In this document: piece by piece, positions 10,056 to 24,890 of the stretch
Layout: each line of letters opens with the position of its first letter
Numbering within the stretch: the first letter of the stretch is position 1
DNA from: Hemibagrus wyckioides
Taxonomy: Eukaryota > Chordata > Actinopteri > Siluriformes > Bagridae
DNA length: 64,000 nucleotides
Direction of reading: 5' to 3'
Assembly: GCF_019097595.1 (NCBI RefSeq)
Contig: NC_080731.1
Coordinates: 16,039,071-16,103,070, forward strand
Program-made: the position numbers and the translations under genes
Notes under the pieces: model-generated
What the model was told of the DNA's origin: nothing
The model's input: the letters and a program-made list of their open reading frames with translations, nothing else
Databases searched by the model: none

Positions 10056-13000
10056 GTAAGCCGGGAAACAGGAACAGGAAAGGCAGGGTTTAACGGGACG
10101 CGGGGATGTGTAGGAGGCCCGTATGTGTGTGTGTGTGTGTGTGTGTGTGCGTGCGTGTTTTTTCCTACCGGGCTGCCGCTAAGAACATGTGCTCGTTACA
10201 TTTATAACAAAAGCAACACTCATAATATTCTGTTATAATCCAGCTCGTTCTTACTGGTCAATCATTGGCTAGTCAGCTAGCGTCTGCATGTGGACCACAC
10301 GTAGTTGTAGCCGTAAATCTTCTCTGATTAAAAATGACACTGAATTAATTTTCAGGATCAGATTGTCTGACCGCCACCTTTAACGTTTCAACATTAATAA
10401 AAAAAAAAGTGCATGCTTATTATTTACTGTTAAGCCATCATGTTTCTTATGGTGAATGAACTAGCCGGTAAGCTAGCACAGCGCCCTACCTGTCAGTCCT
10501 ATACGGTCCCTCAGTAGCCAGGGGTGATGATGGAGCAAAATGCTATTTTTATACACGTTTAAATATAGAAGAAATATTTAATATCGTATAATCACCGACA
10601 TCTTCATGATTTACAGTGATTTTGTGTCCAATAAAGGATGAGTAATGTAGTGTTTGTGTGTACATTAATGCAGACGGGAATGCAGAGAACAGATTTAGTA
10701 AACAAAACTATGGATGGAAAACATTTTATATTTCTTTTGGTCTGTCTGTTGACAAAATTAGACTAAAAAACATGTTCTTCAGTAAATGTGTGACAAATTT
10801 CATTTCCTGATCATTTCCTATACTATAATGACTGGAGCTGAAACCTCCGTTACATATGAGATGAGCATAATATTTGAGATGAAAATTGATATAAGTAATA
10901 TATATGCATAGTGTCATTTAGGAGGAAAAAATGAAGTAGTATAAAGTATAAAATCTGAGTATAAAGTAAAATCTAAGTAGGTATAGCATAGTAATTGAGA
11001 TGAAATTGTTACGTATATTATTATTGTATCTGAAGTAAAATCAGTCTGGTAAATATAGCAGTGTTATATAGTAGATAAATAGATAACTATAATATAAAAT
11101 ATTAGAGCAGGTCATAGTATATTGGATGAAAATTTAACGTATTGTATAAAACTTTACCATACAATTTTAATGTATAAAATCGGTATACCATGATATATGC
11201 CCTAAATGTTTCAAACACATATTTACATTTAATATCTGTAAATTATATAGATAGGTGAAGATAACGCATTAGTGTCGCGTGAATGGCCTGGATTTATTTG
11301 GATTTCACAAAAAAAGCATCATGATATTACTAAAGAATGTCGTACTTTTATCAATAAAAACAAAAGTATATTTTATATCAGGAACAAAATAGAGCTATTA
11401 AGAACAAACCCAAGATGAGATGATAATAATTAAAAATAACATCCCATAACCCTTTTGCTTCTATCTTGATATTTTTCCAGCAGAGATGTCCATGTAATGA
11501 AATTTCCAACAGACAACCGATACACCTGTCATGCCTGTAAAAGTACAAAATCTTTCCTTTCTACCCACTTGTATTACAACAAAAAATTAGTTTGTAAATA
11601 ATAAATCTTTATACAAGGAATTAAAATGGCTTGTTTGGTATTTGGTGTTTATGGTCCTGCTGTGTTGATTGTACACTTCCTGTATGTGTGTCAATAATTG
11701 GCTGTATTATATTTTGTGGTAATTATTAATTTTATTACATATATTAACATAATGTACATAAATGTTTAACAGAAATTTATTAGATGTTGAGTTTTATGAA
11801 ATGTACCGGATGATCAGGATGTTTTGAAAAGGGGTTTGTCAATGCTGAAGGTTGGCCATGTTACCACAACTATTTCATCTTGTACACACACACACACACA
11901 CACACACACACCTTCTATTTGTTAGTACAATAACCCATTGACTTTGAATATGCACCTGACATTTTCCTGTGTAATGAACCATTAACCTCATACACACATA
12001 ATACACTGATGCCACGTTTCCTCCTAAGGGTTGATTTGTAACACAACCTATGTCATGCCCTATAACTATACACGTTTCCATTTCTCATCCGATTAACTAT
12101 AAACGTGACGCCCTTTAGTCTGTAACAAAAATGGTTCTCTGAGGAGTGTCGAGCATCCATTTAGGAAGAGATTAAAGCTGCACAGGCGCAAAACGGCTCA
12201 GGTTGTGTCTCAGTGGCATCACATGACCTTTTTAGAGAAGCACAATCAACAGCGTCCATCGCCATTAGAGAAAAGTCGAATACAAATGCAGTGCCCTTGA
12301 TGTCAGTACCAAAGCAAGAGATTTGTGAATTAACATTGTTACATGTTGTGTATAGTAATTTTCTAAATCTTGCTATGACCTCATTGGACATTTTGCTGCA
12401 GAATGTGCAGAGTTTCATCAGTAGAGGGCGCAAGCAACACATGCTCACATCAAGCGTAAACAACGCAGATTAGGTGCCGTACAGGCAATGAACGTCCTTC
12501 ACAGGTTTCATGGTCTCCAGTTATTATGTCAGATATTGCATTTACAAGTATGTCTTATTGGTTTTCACTTTCTGGTCTCAGGACTTGTGCTGTAGTTTAA
12601 GGTGCGTAACAGGTTGTGCAAGAATCAGTAATCGAGAATCACTACTTCATTAGATCATCAGAAACAAACGTTCCATTTGGACTCTAGAAGATTACGTTGC
12701 TGTACTAATGACGTCATTGTACCCTAAGGCACTGTATTACTGTTTAGGAGGAAGGGAGGGGGGGGTTACTCCCCTCAAAATGAGTGAAGTGGTCTGTCCC
12801 TGGTGAGGGTGGGGCTGCTCCATCATCATACTGCTAACACACACACACACACACACACACATTTGGATTTTGCAGAATAATCCATCCAATAGAGGGACAC
12901 AGAGCTGCAGTGATGTCATCTCTTCACACCATTAGAGTGAGATAGAGATGAAGTGTTAGGGAGGAATAGAGAGGTAACAAAATACTCAAGGAATGGCCAG

Positions 13001-16000
13001 AGAATAAGAAGGGGGAAATTCTAAAACCGTGATGATTGTATGAGAGACAGAGTGTGCATGTGTGTGTTTTGCAGTACAACCAGGTGATTTAATGATGTAA
13101 TATTGCCATCTTGGTAAATGATGACACGGCATGCTTTCCTGCAAGTATAGCAGATATCATTAGCACTTTTACAACATACTCATCACTGTTTCAGCAATAA
13201 GAAGTAGCTGATTTGATGTTAAAATCTATATTTTACTCGTTAAGTGAGGAATAAACCAACAACGGGGTGGTTTAATACAAGCCGACTTGAAATGGTGTAA
13301 TTATTACCACCCTGAAGCTGATTATTTTCTATATCCACAAGTCTTGATGTGTTTTATTCCTCTTATACTACAGCTGCATTCCGACAGATACTTTTTATTC
13401 ATTTAATGTTGTGGAACGTGTGAGAAACAAGTTGGTTCCTGTTATCCCTTTTGCAATAGCAGCTATACACAGGTCCCTCATTAGCCTCTCGTTTATTCTC
13501 TGTTGAAGTTTATAAGACAAAATAACAACAAACCTGTTAAGTTACAGAGAAACTGCAAAGCATGGTCCACTGTACTGAAGACCTTCTTGTGTCTTTTCTA
13601 TGTTACAAAAAACTGACACTGGAGACTCCAAAAATGCTAATGATAAACCTAAAACTTCACTTTGTCAACGCAGTTTTTGAAACTGTCCATGGGAATCCAT
13701 TCAGAAAGCTGTTCTCTAAGCTGTCTTATTTTGTCCACATTTGAAGACAGCTATGTATGTATCCCTCTCAAGTCAATCCCATAACTGATTACATTCAGAC
13801 TACACGTATAGTTCCTGTTTGTTGAAGTAACTTTTTCTTTACCCTTTGGATACGCAGTCATATTTGTGTTTGTAGATTATTAGAAATGTAGCTAATTAAT
13901 GTAATATGACCAGACAGATTATAAAGCTTGTTAGCTATCTTTAAAAAGCTATTAGGTTGAAAGAACCACCCCATTTGGGTGGGAATAATGTAAGAAGGTT
14001 TTATGTTTTTATCCACGGGATTTGATTGGCTGCTTAAAACAAAACAAAGGACTGTTACAATAACTAGTTCTGTTGGATAATAGATAAGCCCAGAAAAACT
14101 TAAATAAACAATATTATTTTCATTTTAAGACCATTTTACGCCACTGATATAATGATAATATAATAGAATAAAAATGCAGCCTTTCAAAGAGCAACTGGAT
14201 ATAAAAAAATAAATATCCTAAATAAATAAAACATAAATAAAATAAAACCACACAGTCAAAACAATAAATAATATGGACTCTCGGGGCACTGTTAACATAA
14301 ATCTTTACTGAATAATATTCCGGATTACTGAAAGTCATTCATTCCTTAACAGGCGATATATTGTGAAAGTGTAAATGTAACATTTGCTCGAACTCCAGTC
14401 TAGGACTCCTCTTTTTGGCCAAATGCAATTTTTTTTTATCTACAATTTCTTCCCCGAACTTCATTTCACATTAAAAGGGACTTATTGGGACAGAATAAAC
14501 ACATCATATATATTTTTCACCAGGGAAAATACTATTGAACACCAGATTTTTAAATCAATAGTCCACAAGAGGGCGCAACGAATAAGTACATTGAAAACAG
14601 TGCCTTGTATTGTGTCGCAGAGAACAAACCTGGTTATTAACAATGTGTTATTTTAAATTTATTTTAAAGTGCATAAAATTATAAAAGAAAAAGATTTAAC
14701 CTGGGCTTTCAGGCTAGTTCCAGTGTTAATTTTTACACTGTTTACAGGCAAAAATATCCTTTACATTTTGTCAATATTTCATATATATTTATTTTAATTA
14801 ATTTTCCTCTGACTAAACTTATAACATATATTAACTTGAAAACTGCCCTTGTTCTGAAAACCTGAATCACAGCCAGTATTTTAAAACTCTATTTTAATAC
14901 ACTACTGCAAATTATTTACTTATTTGTTGCCTGTGCATTTTTACATGAAAGATCGTGTTCACATGGTAACTGATGTCTTTCTTACATTCACGATCACTTG
15001 TGTGTTTATGGAATTGTTGTAATATCACGTTTGTGTTGTGTATTTGTCCGATTAACCTCATTTGTGTTTACGATGCATTTGGGTGAGTTAATTAACCTGC
15101 TAGTAAAGTGCTTCAGTTTACTGGTGTTCATTTACTGTTCAGCTGCGGCTGGAACTGAATTTCAACTTAATTGGATTATTCGAAACACTAGAGCTTTTTT
15201 TTTCTGGATTTTTCTGTTTCAGAAACTTGCTAGTCTATGCATCAAATCTTAAATTTAATGAATACTTGAATGTGTATTTGTTAGCCCTAGAGCAGATGAG
15301 AGGACAGAAGCAGCACAAATAGCCAAAATGTCACTGACATTCATTTTTACGTAAACAAACACACATGTAAACACAATGGGTCCAACGAGGTCAACAGAAA
15401 CGTCGAGATCATATCCGTATATCGTGCCATTAATCGATAATGTAATTATCATGACAGGCCTGTTTGTCTAACACAACACCACATTGACAGCAACCCTGCA
15501 AGTGTTGCTGCTTGCTGGTCAGTAGAGTTCTCATGAAGTGTACGCTGACTCAGCATTTTCTGTTGGACGAGAGCTGGGTGTAGGAGAGAGAATGATGACA
15601 CGTGATGGTTATTATTTTTAAAACCCTTTTGTGAGTGCACCTTAAGGTGATCAAAAGTAAGAAGCCATCTACAGATTGCGCGGAAATGAGGAAGTCAATT
15701 GAAGAAATTTTCTTTTGGGTGATTAGTTTAATTGATACAGATGTGCATTATGAGCTGATGTGCAGTCTGATCCGGGTCAGTTTGGATTTCGCTTTGAGCT
15801 AAGAAGGTAGAGACGGAATGTGACTAAACAAACTGTGACAATGTAATAATGTCATAAGCTGTGACAAAACTGTTAGGCAATTATTATAACATTTAAATGT
15901 AACCTCGGTTTACATCTATAAGATGCAATTAGGTCATTTATTACCACGGTCCTTCTTAAGGTCAGAAACTGCTTGCAGATAGAGTGCAACGGAAAGCTGC

Positions 16001-19000
16001 ATTGTGGGAAAGCGTCTCCTGAGGGCAGTTTCTGGCTAAACCGAGTTGTTTCCCCTTCAGGTGCGGGACAGCTGTTTCTGGTTTGCCTACCTGGCTTTCT
16101 TATTGTTCCCTGTTACGGTTCGTAACCTAATCACCGGTGTTCTGCCCTCCTCACACAATGAAGAACTATTTTTAACGCATTTATTGTTATGATGAAACCT
16201 TGTTTGTGTGGTCAGGAACTGTGTTCTTTAAAAACCCCACCTCTCCTTCAGAGAGAGGAATCTAGCTGCAGACTTCCCTGCAGTATAGGCTTACACGATT
16301 CTAAGACCAAAAAAAACCCCTTACACAACAAGTGAGGCCACAATGTTAGAGTGCACTAGCAAGCATTTATTTCACCAGTTATCTAAATGCTCTAATGTTA
16401 CAAGTCTAAAATAGACTGTTGGAGCCCAGTAATGCTACAGTATATGGCATAATTTCTTCTCCCCCTTTCCCCCCCCCTTTTTTATTTTTATTTCTCATGA
16501 AGCTGTGTGGTTAATTGTGAGGAGTGGAATATAATTCATGCTGGAAAGAATTTAATATGAATCAATCCACTGATTTTCTTTTTGTAATTGTTGCAACCAA
16601 ATATGCTTGATTTTGCTGCAGCTTTTCCCCCCAAAATTTGCAGTTTTGGTTCTTTTATTATTTTTTTTTACTCCTATCAGGGAAGAGACAAAAGTAATTA
16701 CTTCCTGTAATAGCTGTGCTCATGATTGATTCACGTGAATTAAAGATGTAATTGGCGGAATACGTGTTGTGATGATGTCACACGACGCATCTTGGCCCAA
16801 AACCTTTCCGATAATCCTGAAAAAATTACAAGCTCCCCTCAGCATTACGGAGTTTGCTTGATTTTGCATTAGATTCTGCAATTGCAAAATCATGAAATCC
16901 TGGATTTACTGATCTGTGGCTAAATATTAACCCTCTGGCAGAGGCAACCAGGTGTTTGGGCAGAAATGTCCTTCTACAAGTAAAAAAAAAAAAACAGCCC
17001 ATAAGGCTTGAGCAAGGAGGAAAAGTAATGCTGTTCCTGCAGTAATTCACTTCACTAAAAGTAAAAAAAAAGTAAGAGTAAATGAGGTGTCTGGTGAAAA
17101 ACTACTTAAGTAATGATTTCAGCTTGGGATCGAATTATCACGATTGCCATCAGGTCAGACCACATAAATCTGTTGGAAAACATGGTGTCTGCATCTTTAT
17201 GATCAACAAAAAAATAAAGTGGGTTGTGTCTCGTAATATGTGTTTGCTTTTGGCCTGTTTTCCATCGTCCATAATCTTTAACAACCTTATAAAAAAAAAT
17301 TTGGAGCGACCTCTCTGATTTTCTGATACTGCCATGCATCAGTCCATGCACATGTTGTTGATATCATTTTATTTAAGGAGTATAATCAGCTTAATTACAG
17401 CTCATAACTTGTTACAAACCCAACTTGAGTTTGCACACACGTCTGACCTTGTTAAAGGGTTATTATGCCAAAAGAAACAAGTTAAAAGCAATTGCAGCTA
17501 CAGCCAGTTTGTAACCAGATTTTGGTATTTTAACACTTAACAATGTTTTGATAAGGGTTACGTATCTTTGGCCACACTCCATTTTTCCTTTGTAGAGCCA
17601 CAGTTGATTTACAGATAATCTCCCAAGCCTGGTATGCAACCTTTCAGAAAATGTTCCCTATCTGAGGAGTGCACTTTTGAATAATTATGTTAACAAATTC
17701 CTGAGCTTATCTGATGTAAATAGCACCTCCATTATCTTAAATTATATTAAATAAGATATCCAAACACTATTCAGGTTTTAGTAAATTCTTAGATTCAGTA
17801 ACTAGCTCATGCAAATTTATATATACTTCTACCTCCAAAGTTAGCTGTCTAGCAAAGCTGTCCATTATAGCTAGTCTAGCTCACTCGGCTAGCTAACGTT
17901 TTCCTGTATCTATTTCTGCAGGTTGGATGTTGAGCTGCAAAATGCCAATATCTCTACAGATTTTAGCTCATATAAATCGCAAGTCGTTGTCAGTTTCCTT
18001 TGAAGCATTAAAACCGAGATACTTGATAAATTTGGCCAGGGATATTCATTTGTCCTCACTGGCCCAGACATTGCTGCTGACTAAATATTTCACATAATTT
18101 AAATTGGCTTACAGTTTAGGGCTAAATGCGTTATGTGTCTAACACTAACCTTTGGATCAAAAATAAATATAATTAACATTGAATATAAAAGTAATTTTCT
18201 TTGACAGTTGGTTGATGGTTAGACATTTGCTGAAAAAATGTCATTCTTCTCAGTAAATATTGCACAAAATTACTCGGTTCAACCTTTCACTCATTTTGTT
18301 TATACATATTTGTTATTATGTAATATGTGACTTATAATATAATCCTTTAATCGTAGTAGTTGGGAGTGTCGGTTCCTTCTGTTGTGTTTCTAAGACTTTC
18401 ATGGAACTCTGATATAAGATTTCCTTCATGTGAGATGCTGCAGTCAGATTTGCCCTAAGGAGAGAATTTTAGAGGGAAGATGTCACCCTGCGATGTCCTG
18501 GAATGCTGCAGTAGTTTAAAGTGTCCATGATAACGAATATCAGCACATTCCTAGTTTGGCACCAGTTTTATCTGAGACCAGGTATATATGATCAGATATA
18601 CATTTAGATCAACCTGCTTGTATACTTTGTGTTTTACTTCAAGCACTAAGGCATGTAGATTTCTGGTGATTTATTATCTCCTATGATGAGAGGTGGCATG
18701 TCTGTTCCTGTCTTACAAACACGGATTAATGTCTGACTTTTTCCATCTTTATAAGTCTTTAAATTGTCTTTTTATTTCTGTCTTTCTGATTCAGGATTTC
18801 GGGAGTGAGGATGACAGACGGCTAAATCAGAGGTAAGACACCTGGAGTGTGTGTGTGTGAATATTGCATTTAGGTAGATTTTATTACAATATTAACAATT
18901 CCTTTATGGACTTGTATGCATGGTCCTCTTTTAACTAAACCTCTTGCTGTCATGATCACAATAAAGTTATCGAACAATCTCTCTTCATTCAGATGTATTT

Positions 19001-22000
19001 CAATTCATTAGAAATCTAAAGCAGCTTTTAATGTATACAGTGAAACCTGAGCATACGAATTTCATTCATTCTGGAGGCTATTTCTTAGGGCAAAAATGTG
19101 TACTGCAAAACAAATTTTCCTATAAGAAATAATGTAAACACAAATAATCCGTTTCAGCCACCCATAACTATTACCAATATTACCAATATGAAGTGTATAT
19201 AAACTGTTTAGCTGCATGTAAAGAACTGACCCAAGCCAAGCATTCCATGTCAAGGGTCCTCACGGGAACTCGTGCCACCAAACTTGGGCTAAAAATAGAA
19301 CAGACCACCGATCTGTCAACAAAAAAACGCCTGAAAAATCACCTAGCTTTTGCACATATGCCGAAGGCAATGTTGGTGTCTCTTGACTCTTTTGAAACAG
19401 CTTTGCTGACTTTGCCTGGCTTCGCTTGGCTTTCCACTGATGCAAACAAGTTTTGAATTTTTTTGCAAAATTGAAATTCTTAAGGCGAAAATTCGTAAGG
19501 GAGGGCATTCGTATGCCGAATTTCCACTGTACCTCTTTTAAAATGTCAATTGTGGCCAAGCTCTCTGTAGACGAGCAGGCATTTCTTTCACAGAAAACCT
19601 CCTGGGTTCTCGCCTTTTTCTTCTCCTTTTTGGGAGGACAATATGAAGCGTCCCACATGCAGGTATATGTTCCGTCCTCGAATATCAGGTGCCTTATTTT
19701 CTTAACAATAGATGTTTTTCTTTTCGTGTATTATACATTATTATTATTGTTATAACGCACAAAGTGAATCCAGGAAGGTAAATCATGCAATTTCTACACT
19801 TTACTGTAAAATTGTAGCTGGATCATGAACTTTTAGAACTTTAGAAGTTTTCAGCACATTGTCAATACATCATCAGCCACTACTAGGATATGCTGTAGCT
19901 TTCTTATATACAGTATAAAAACAGGTTATACATTATATTCTTCTCATATCCATTACGTTAGCAGATCTACAAAGCTTTGCCCTGACCCTTTGGTTCAGAG
20001 GAAATTGGTTCTAACCAGGTTGATTTCTACACAAATGAATACATCAGACTGTTGTTGCTTGACTTATTTGGTTGCACGACAGAGGTTACAATTTTTTGGT
20101 GTCTTGTAAACGTCACACTGAAAGACTGAGTATTTCAAAGTGGTAGAAACGATTCCAATGTGAGACAACTAGGGCATACAAAAATGATTGCTTAGAGGCC
20201 CTCATACAAGTTCCCCGTGTCCTCTGGGAGAACACAAGTGAGAGTCAGCGCTCCAAAAAAAACCTGTCCTTTCAGACCCTGAATGTGGGTCAGCCACATA
20301 AAACATTCTTAAGTGAAAAAGTTTTCCGGTTTGCTGATGCAGTTTGAAGTACATTATATCATTTGCTGATGTATTCAGGAGTGAAAACAGGCTTGCGTGT
20401 GAAAGAGTGGAATGAGGATGACCTTACACATCCTGAGCGTATCACTATCAGTACTACTGTATCAGTACAGCTCAGAGCACTGGTTGTACTACATAGGAAG
20501 AGGAAGTCTGCTACAGGTCAGGCCGAGGACAGATTCCTGGGGAGGAAGTGACTGTTGGGTCAAGTATTGTAGACATTAAAAGACATCTGGGGTATGCATC
20601 CAAAATTTCCCAAGTTCACCTACGTAAAATTCTTCAAGGATAAGCAACTAACATGATTAGATGGGGAGTGTGCAGAATTTTCATGTTCTACCCATGCATC
20701 AGGGGTTTCCTCCAGGTACTACGATTTCCTCCCATGGTCCAAAGACATGACTGATTGGCATCAGATTGTTCGTAGTGTGTAAATGTTTGTGTGAGTATGT
20801 GTGGTTGTCCTGTGATGCGTTGGTTCATGTCCAGGGTGTCCCCCACCTTGTGCGCCGAGTCCCCTATGAGATATTTCAGGTTCCCTGTGGCCCTTTATAG
20901 GTTAAGCGGTACAGAAAAGGAACGGATGGATGGATGACTGAATGTTAACAACCACTACAATTATGCCTGCCACTTTTTTTCATACATGTATGTGTATGTT
21001 TTTACTGTTAAACCATCAGGGGCATGATGGAACATCTCTGTTCATGTTTTCTCAGGTTTACGTAGTGGCTATGAAAATGCTCACGTCCGTGCTCTTGCAC
21101 ATCAGCTACTCAATATACTTCATAACGTTAGCTATTTTTAAAAGAAGTGCATTAGCTATCTTCTTCACTTACCTTGGATCGAGTAGAGTTCTCTGCACTG
21201 GTAAAGAGCAGGTTTTGTTTCATTTCACAAAAGCTCTTCTGTACAGCTGTAAGTAAAGTATATCTCAAGGTCATTTATTAATTGCATCAAAATCCCTCCT
21301 TGTCAATGACTGATGGCAGCTGATCATCATAATGGGTAAGCCCATAGCATTGGACTGTAGACATTTTTTCTTGGTTGGTTGCTGCTCTGTGCTGCTAGTA
21401 ACAGCACCTTGTGCTAATCTTTTATCAAGTTAATGTATTTGAGGTATATTATGTACTGGAATTCCTACTGTGAAATTCAGGATGATCTCTTCAACCCAGA
21501 GGTCAACAAGTGACGACAAATCAACATGGCAACCACAATAAACAAAGCAGCACTTCTTATCATTAAATTAGTCAAACTGTGAATATATCAATCATCATCC
21601 AGCAGATTCCCAAAGGATATTCAAAACATGTCGTAATTCCTTGACAGGCTCCATAATGTCCTGTTTTGTACCGGAGGTGTTATTGAACATAAGTAAAATC
21701 ATCTGGAAAGCAAAAGAAGGATTGTTCCTCTCTGAGGGCTCCACACCCCCGTACCGCTTTTTCTTTCCGTCTTTCTCATTTCTCGTGGGTCAGAAAATCA
21801 CTGTTTTTTTCCTTTTTTCTCAAAAACAGGATGTTGGAAAAGAGGTCAGTGATTCTTGTGCTGGTGAGGCTCAGGACAAAGCCATCAGTGTCTGGCTCTA
21901 TGTCCTCTATGGCTCTGGAATAGGGTCTGGCCTAGGCTTGATATGGTGTCACGGTTTATCAGTTAGTCATGGTATATTAGAGGATTTTACCTCACTAATG

Positions 22001-22808
22001 TTTTTTTCAGAACACTGATTAAAATGCACTCTTCAACTCTTTTTTTTCAGTGGGCCAGTTTTTCTCCCAGTCATGAAATGATGTTATGACGAAGTCATTC
22101 TCATTCTTTTTGGATTGGGAGGTGGGGTATTGCACTTAGTATGACTTACTTGTCAGTCATACTGGTTAAATATTATTTGGATTCATATGGGATTATCTGT
22201 CCATCCGTGTGCCGGGCCAACACGCCTGCCCATGCAGATTAACTGATTCGATTTAGAAATTGATCCAAATCAATAGGTTCAAGGTCACATCGAAATCAAA
22301 TGTGTGAAATAAATTTTTCTTTAAAAGTTTATATAAAGAAGCTTATACTTAATTTTCAGAAACTCAAGACCCAGATTCAGATGGATGTGAATCACCACTG
22401 GATAGCTGAACACCTGGATGATGTGACCTGTAGCTTCACTTTTCTTTTTACATGAGCTATGAAATAACAGTGATTGGCTAGCTTCACTGTCGGTTACCTG
22501 GATTAGATGGTCTTGAATTTCCACTTGCTGAAGGCTTTATTATTGGCAGAAATGGCTAAGAAGGTTTGTATAGCATTAACAAAAGTAATCTCACCGGAAA
22601 CATGGTTTAGTTCCTGATTATGCAGTATGATGCAAGCCAATCACACCAATAACAGACTGGTGTTGAGATTTGCTCAGCAAGTAACTGTTATGCTGTAAAA
22701 AATGGTTCGAATTTGTCTGTTGTTACACTCAAAAGCAAAGTGAAAACCAGCACCCAAAATCACCATGATTGTAGAACAATAAGGTAGATCTCTTTTTAAA
22801 CAGTAAAG

Positions 22809-22839
<31 letters not shown>

Positions 22840-24859
22840 CCCTGACCAATTTGCAAACCTTTTTTGAAGTGGCAAAGGGTGAATTTCCAGCCTGGATTAA
22901 TTTATCTAGGCTACATATGCTGACCCCTAAGAGCTAAACTCTTAGATTTCTTCTTAAAAACTCTTCAAGAACTCTTCAGTGATATTTTAAGCCCCCAGGA
23001 GACGGATCAGGTGTGTTGGGAGTGAAATCATTGGCTCTGAAGATATGAAACTGAGAACCCGTGATACAACAACCAGTTTGTTGTGACCAAGAAAACAAAG
23101 CTGTTTGCTTTTCGGATATATATTGTTAATTTCACCTCTTAATTGATTGTGGGGTTAATAAACAGTGTTCACAGCCTAATTCTGCTTGGTTACTGCTGCT
23201 CATGGACATGCCTGCAGAAGTGGAGATGTCCGTGACTGGTCCTGACCTGCCCTCTGCTGATCTCATCGATCCCCGAAGGTACAGCTCAGAATTATGCAAT
23301 GATAAAAATGGTTGAACCCTCACACATTCCTTTGTGCTTACATAACCTGAAATGGCAAGTGGAACAATTAGATTATTGTAAAACCTTCATAGGACATTGT
23401 GTTCTGAAGGTAAGGTTGGTTTCGAGAAAACTCATCGTCCACAGTGAGGCTGAAGTTAGTCATGCAAGAACTTGAAAATACAGAGTCAGATGACATGTAA
23501 AATCAAATCTGTTGGATTGTTGCTTTACCACACTACACAGGTTTGTAATCCAGGACAGCACGATCTTGACCTGTGAACGCGACACTCAGAACCAAAGATC
23601 TCACAGAATTTCAAGGAAGGAATGTGAATGCATTGGGTATTACCATTGGAGCCCATTCTGGCCCCTGTGCACCACTGAAAGTGCCTTCAATGGCTATGTG
23701 AGCATCAGAACTGGACCACAGACGAATGGAAGAAGGTGGCCTGGTCTGATGAATAATGTTTTCTTTTACACCATGTGGGTGAGTGTGTGTCGCTTACCTG
23801 GAGAACACATGGCACCAGGATGCACTCGGAAGAAGGTAAGCCAGTGGAGGCAATGTCATGTTTTGGCCAATGTGGATGTTACTTTAAGATGTACGATCTA
23901 CCTAATTATTGTTGCAGATCATGTACACCCTTTCATGGATACGGTATTCCCTGATGGCTGTGGCCTCTTTCAGCAGGATAATGCGCTGTGCCACAACGCA
24001 AAAATGATTCAGGAATGGTTTGATGAGCACAACGAGTTTGAGGTGTTGACTTGGCTTCCATATTCCCGAGATCTCAATCCAATCGAGCATCACAAACAAG
24101 TGATCCATGAAGGCCGAACACAAACCCAACAGAAAAGGGGGACCAGCACAATATTAGGCAGGTGGTCATAATGTTATATATAGTAACTCACCTAATATTT
24201 TGTGCTGGTCAAAGTGCTCTTCAGCTGTGAGGAATTGAGATGAATGGCATATCAACATTACAGCACCATGTTCGTTACTATACGTAATCTAAGACAAAAC
24301 CACACTAAAAGGTAATAAGATATACATAAGTATATATCGCCTTAATACAATGTCCTTTGAACACATGGCATAAAATACAGAGGGTATATGGCCATAAGTT
24401 AAGATGAAACTTGGTTACAGCAAAATGCAAAATACAACCATGCTTTCATGAAAAAGGGGAGAACAGATTTATCTGTATATGGTTGGGGTTCAGCACAATT
24501 TCTATGACAAAACACACCCTATTTGGCTAGAATAAATTCTGTAGAAATTTACTCAACTCCAGACATGCAGTAGGTCCCTGTGGTATCCTTATACACATGA
24601 TGTCATGCTAACTGGCACTGACTAGCTACCACCTCTGTTTTTTTTTCTGATAGGCTTAACTGTTACTTTTTATTTTTTTTTTTTTTATTTAACCATACAT
24701 GAAAGTGTTGAAGCAAGAATGTCTGTTTGGGTTCTACACGATGATATCAGTCAGTGCTCCATGGCTTTGAGCCTGGCAGTGATTTCACCATGTGGGTACA
24801 GCGACTGGAGCAGCCAAGCACAGCTATCTGTGTTTTTGTTTGGGTGCTTGCTCGTATCC

Positions 24860-24890
<31 letters not shown>

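Larger units (their letters stand above)
10056..18794 (+). other. ssh1: ssh1 intron 1
   Basis: An 8.7-kb intron, AT-rich. Contents I can name: (GT)n at 10124-10149, (CA)n at 11884-11911 and 12837-12861, a dispersed repeat at about 13245-13400 (also in intron 7), and a second dispersed block at 16750-16880 (also in intron 5). Blocks around 12130-12470 and 15450-15650 are less AT-rich than their surroundings, but I recognise nothing in them. No exon or RNA gene is supported. Confidence 0.6.

Noticed and set aside
12161..12473. Overlapping frames of 86-100 codons on both strands in intron 1
   Set aside because: No recognisable domain, no splice context, and both strands equally open. Likely chance or part of an unnamed repeat.
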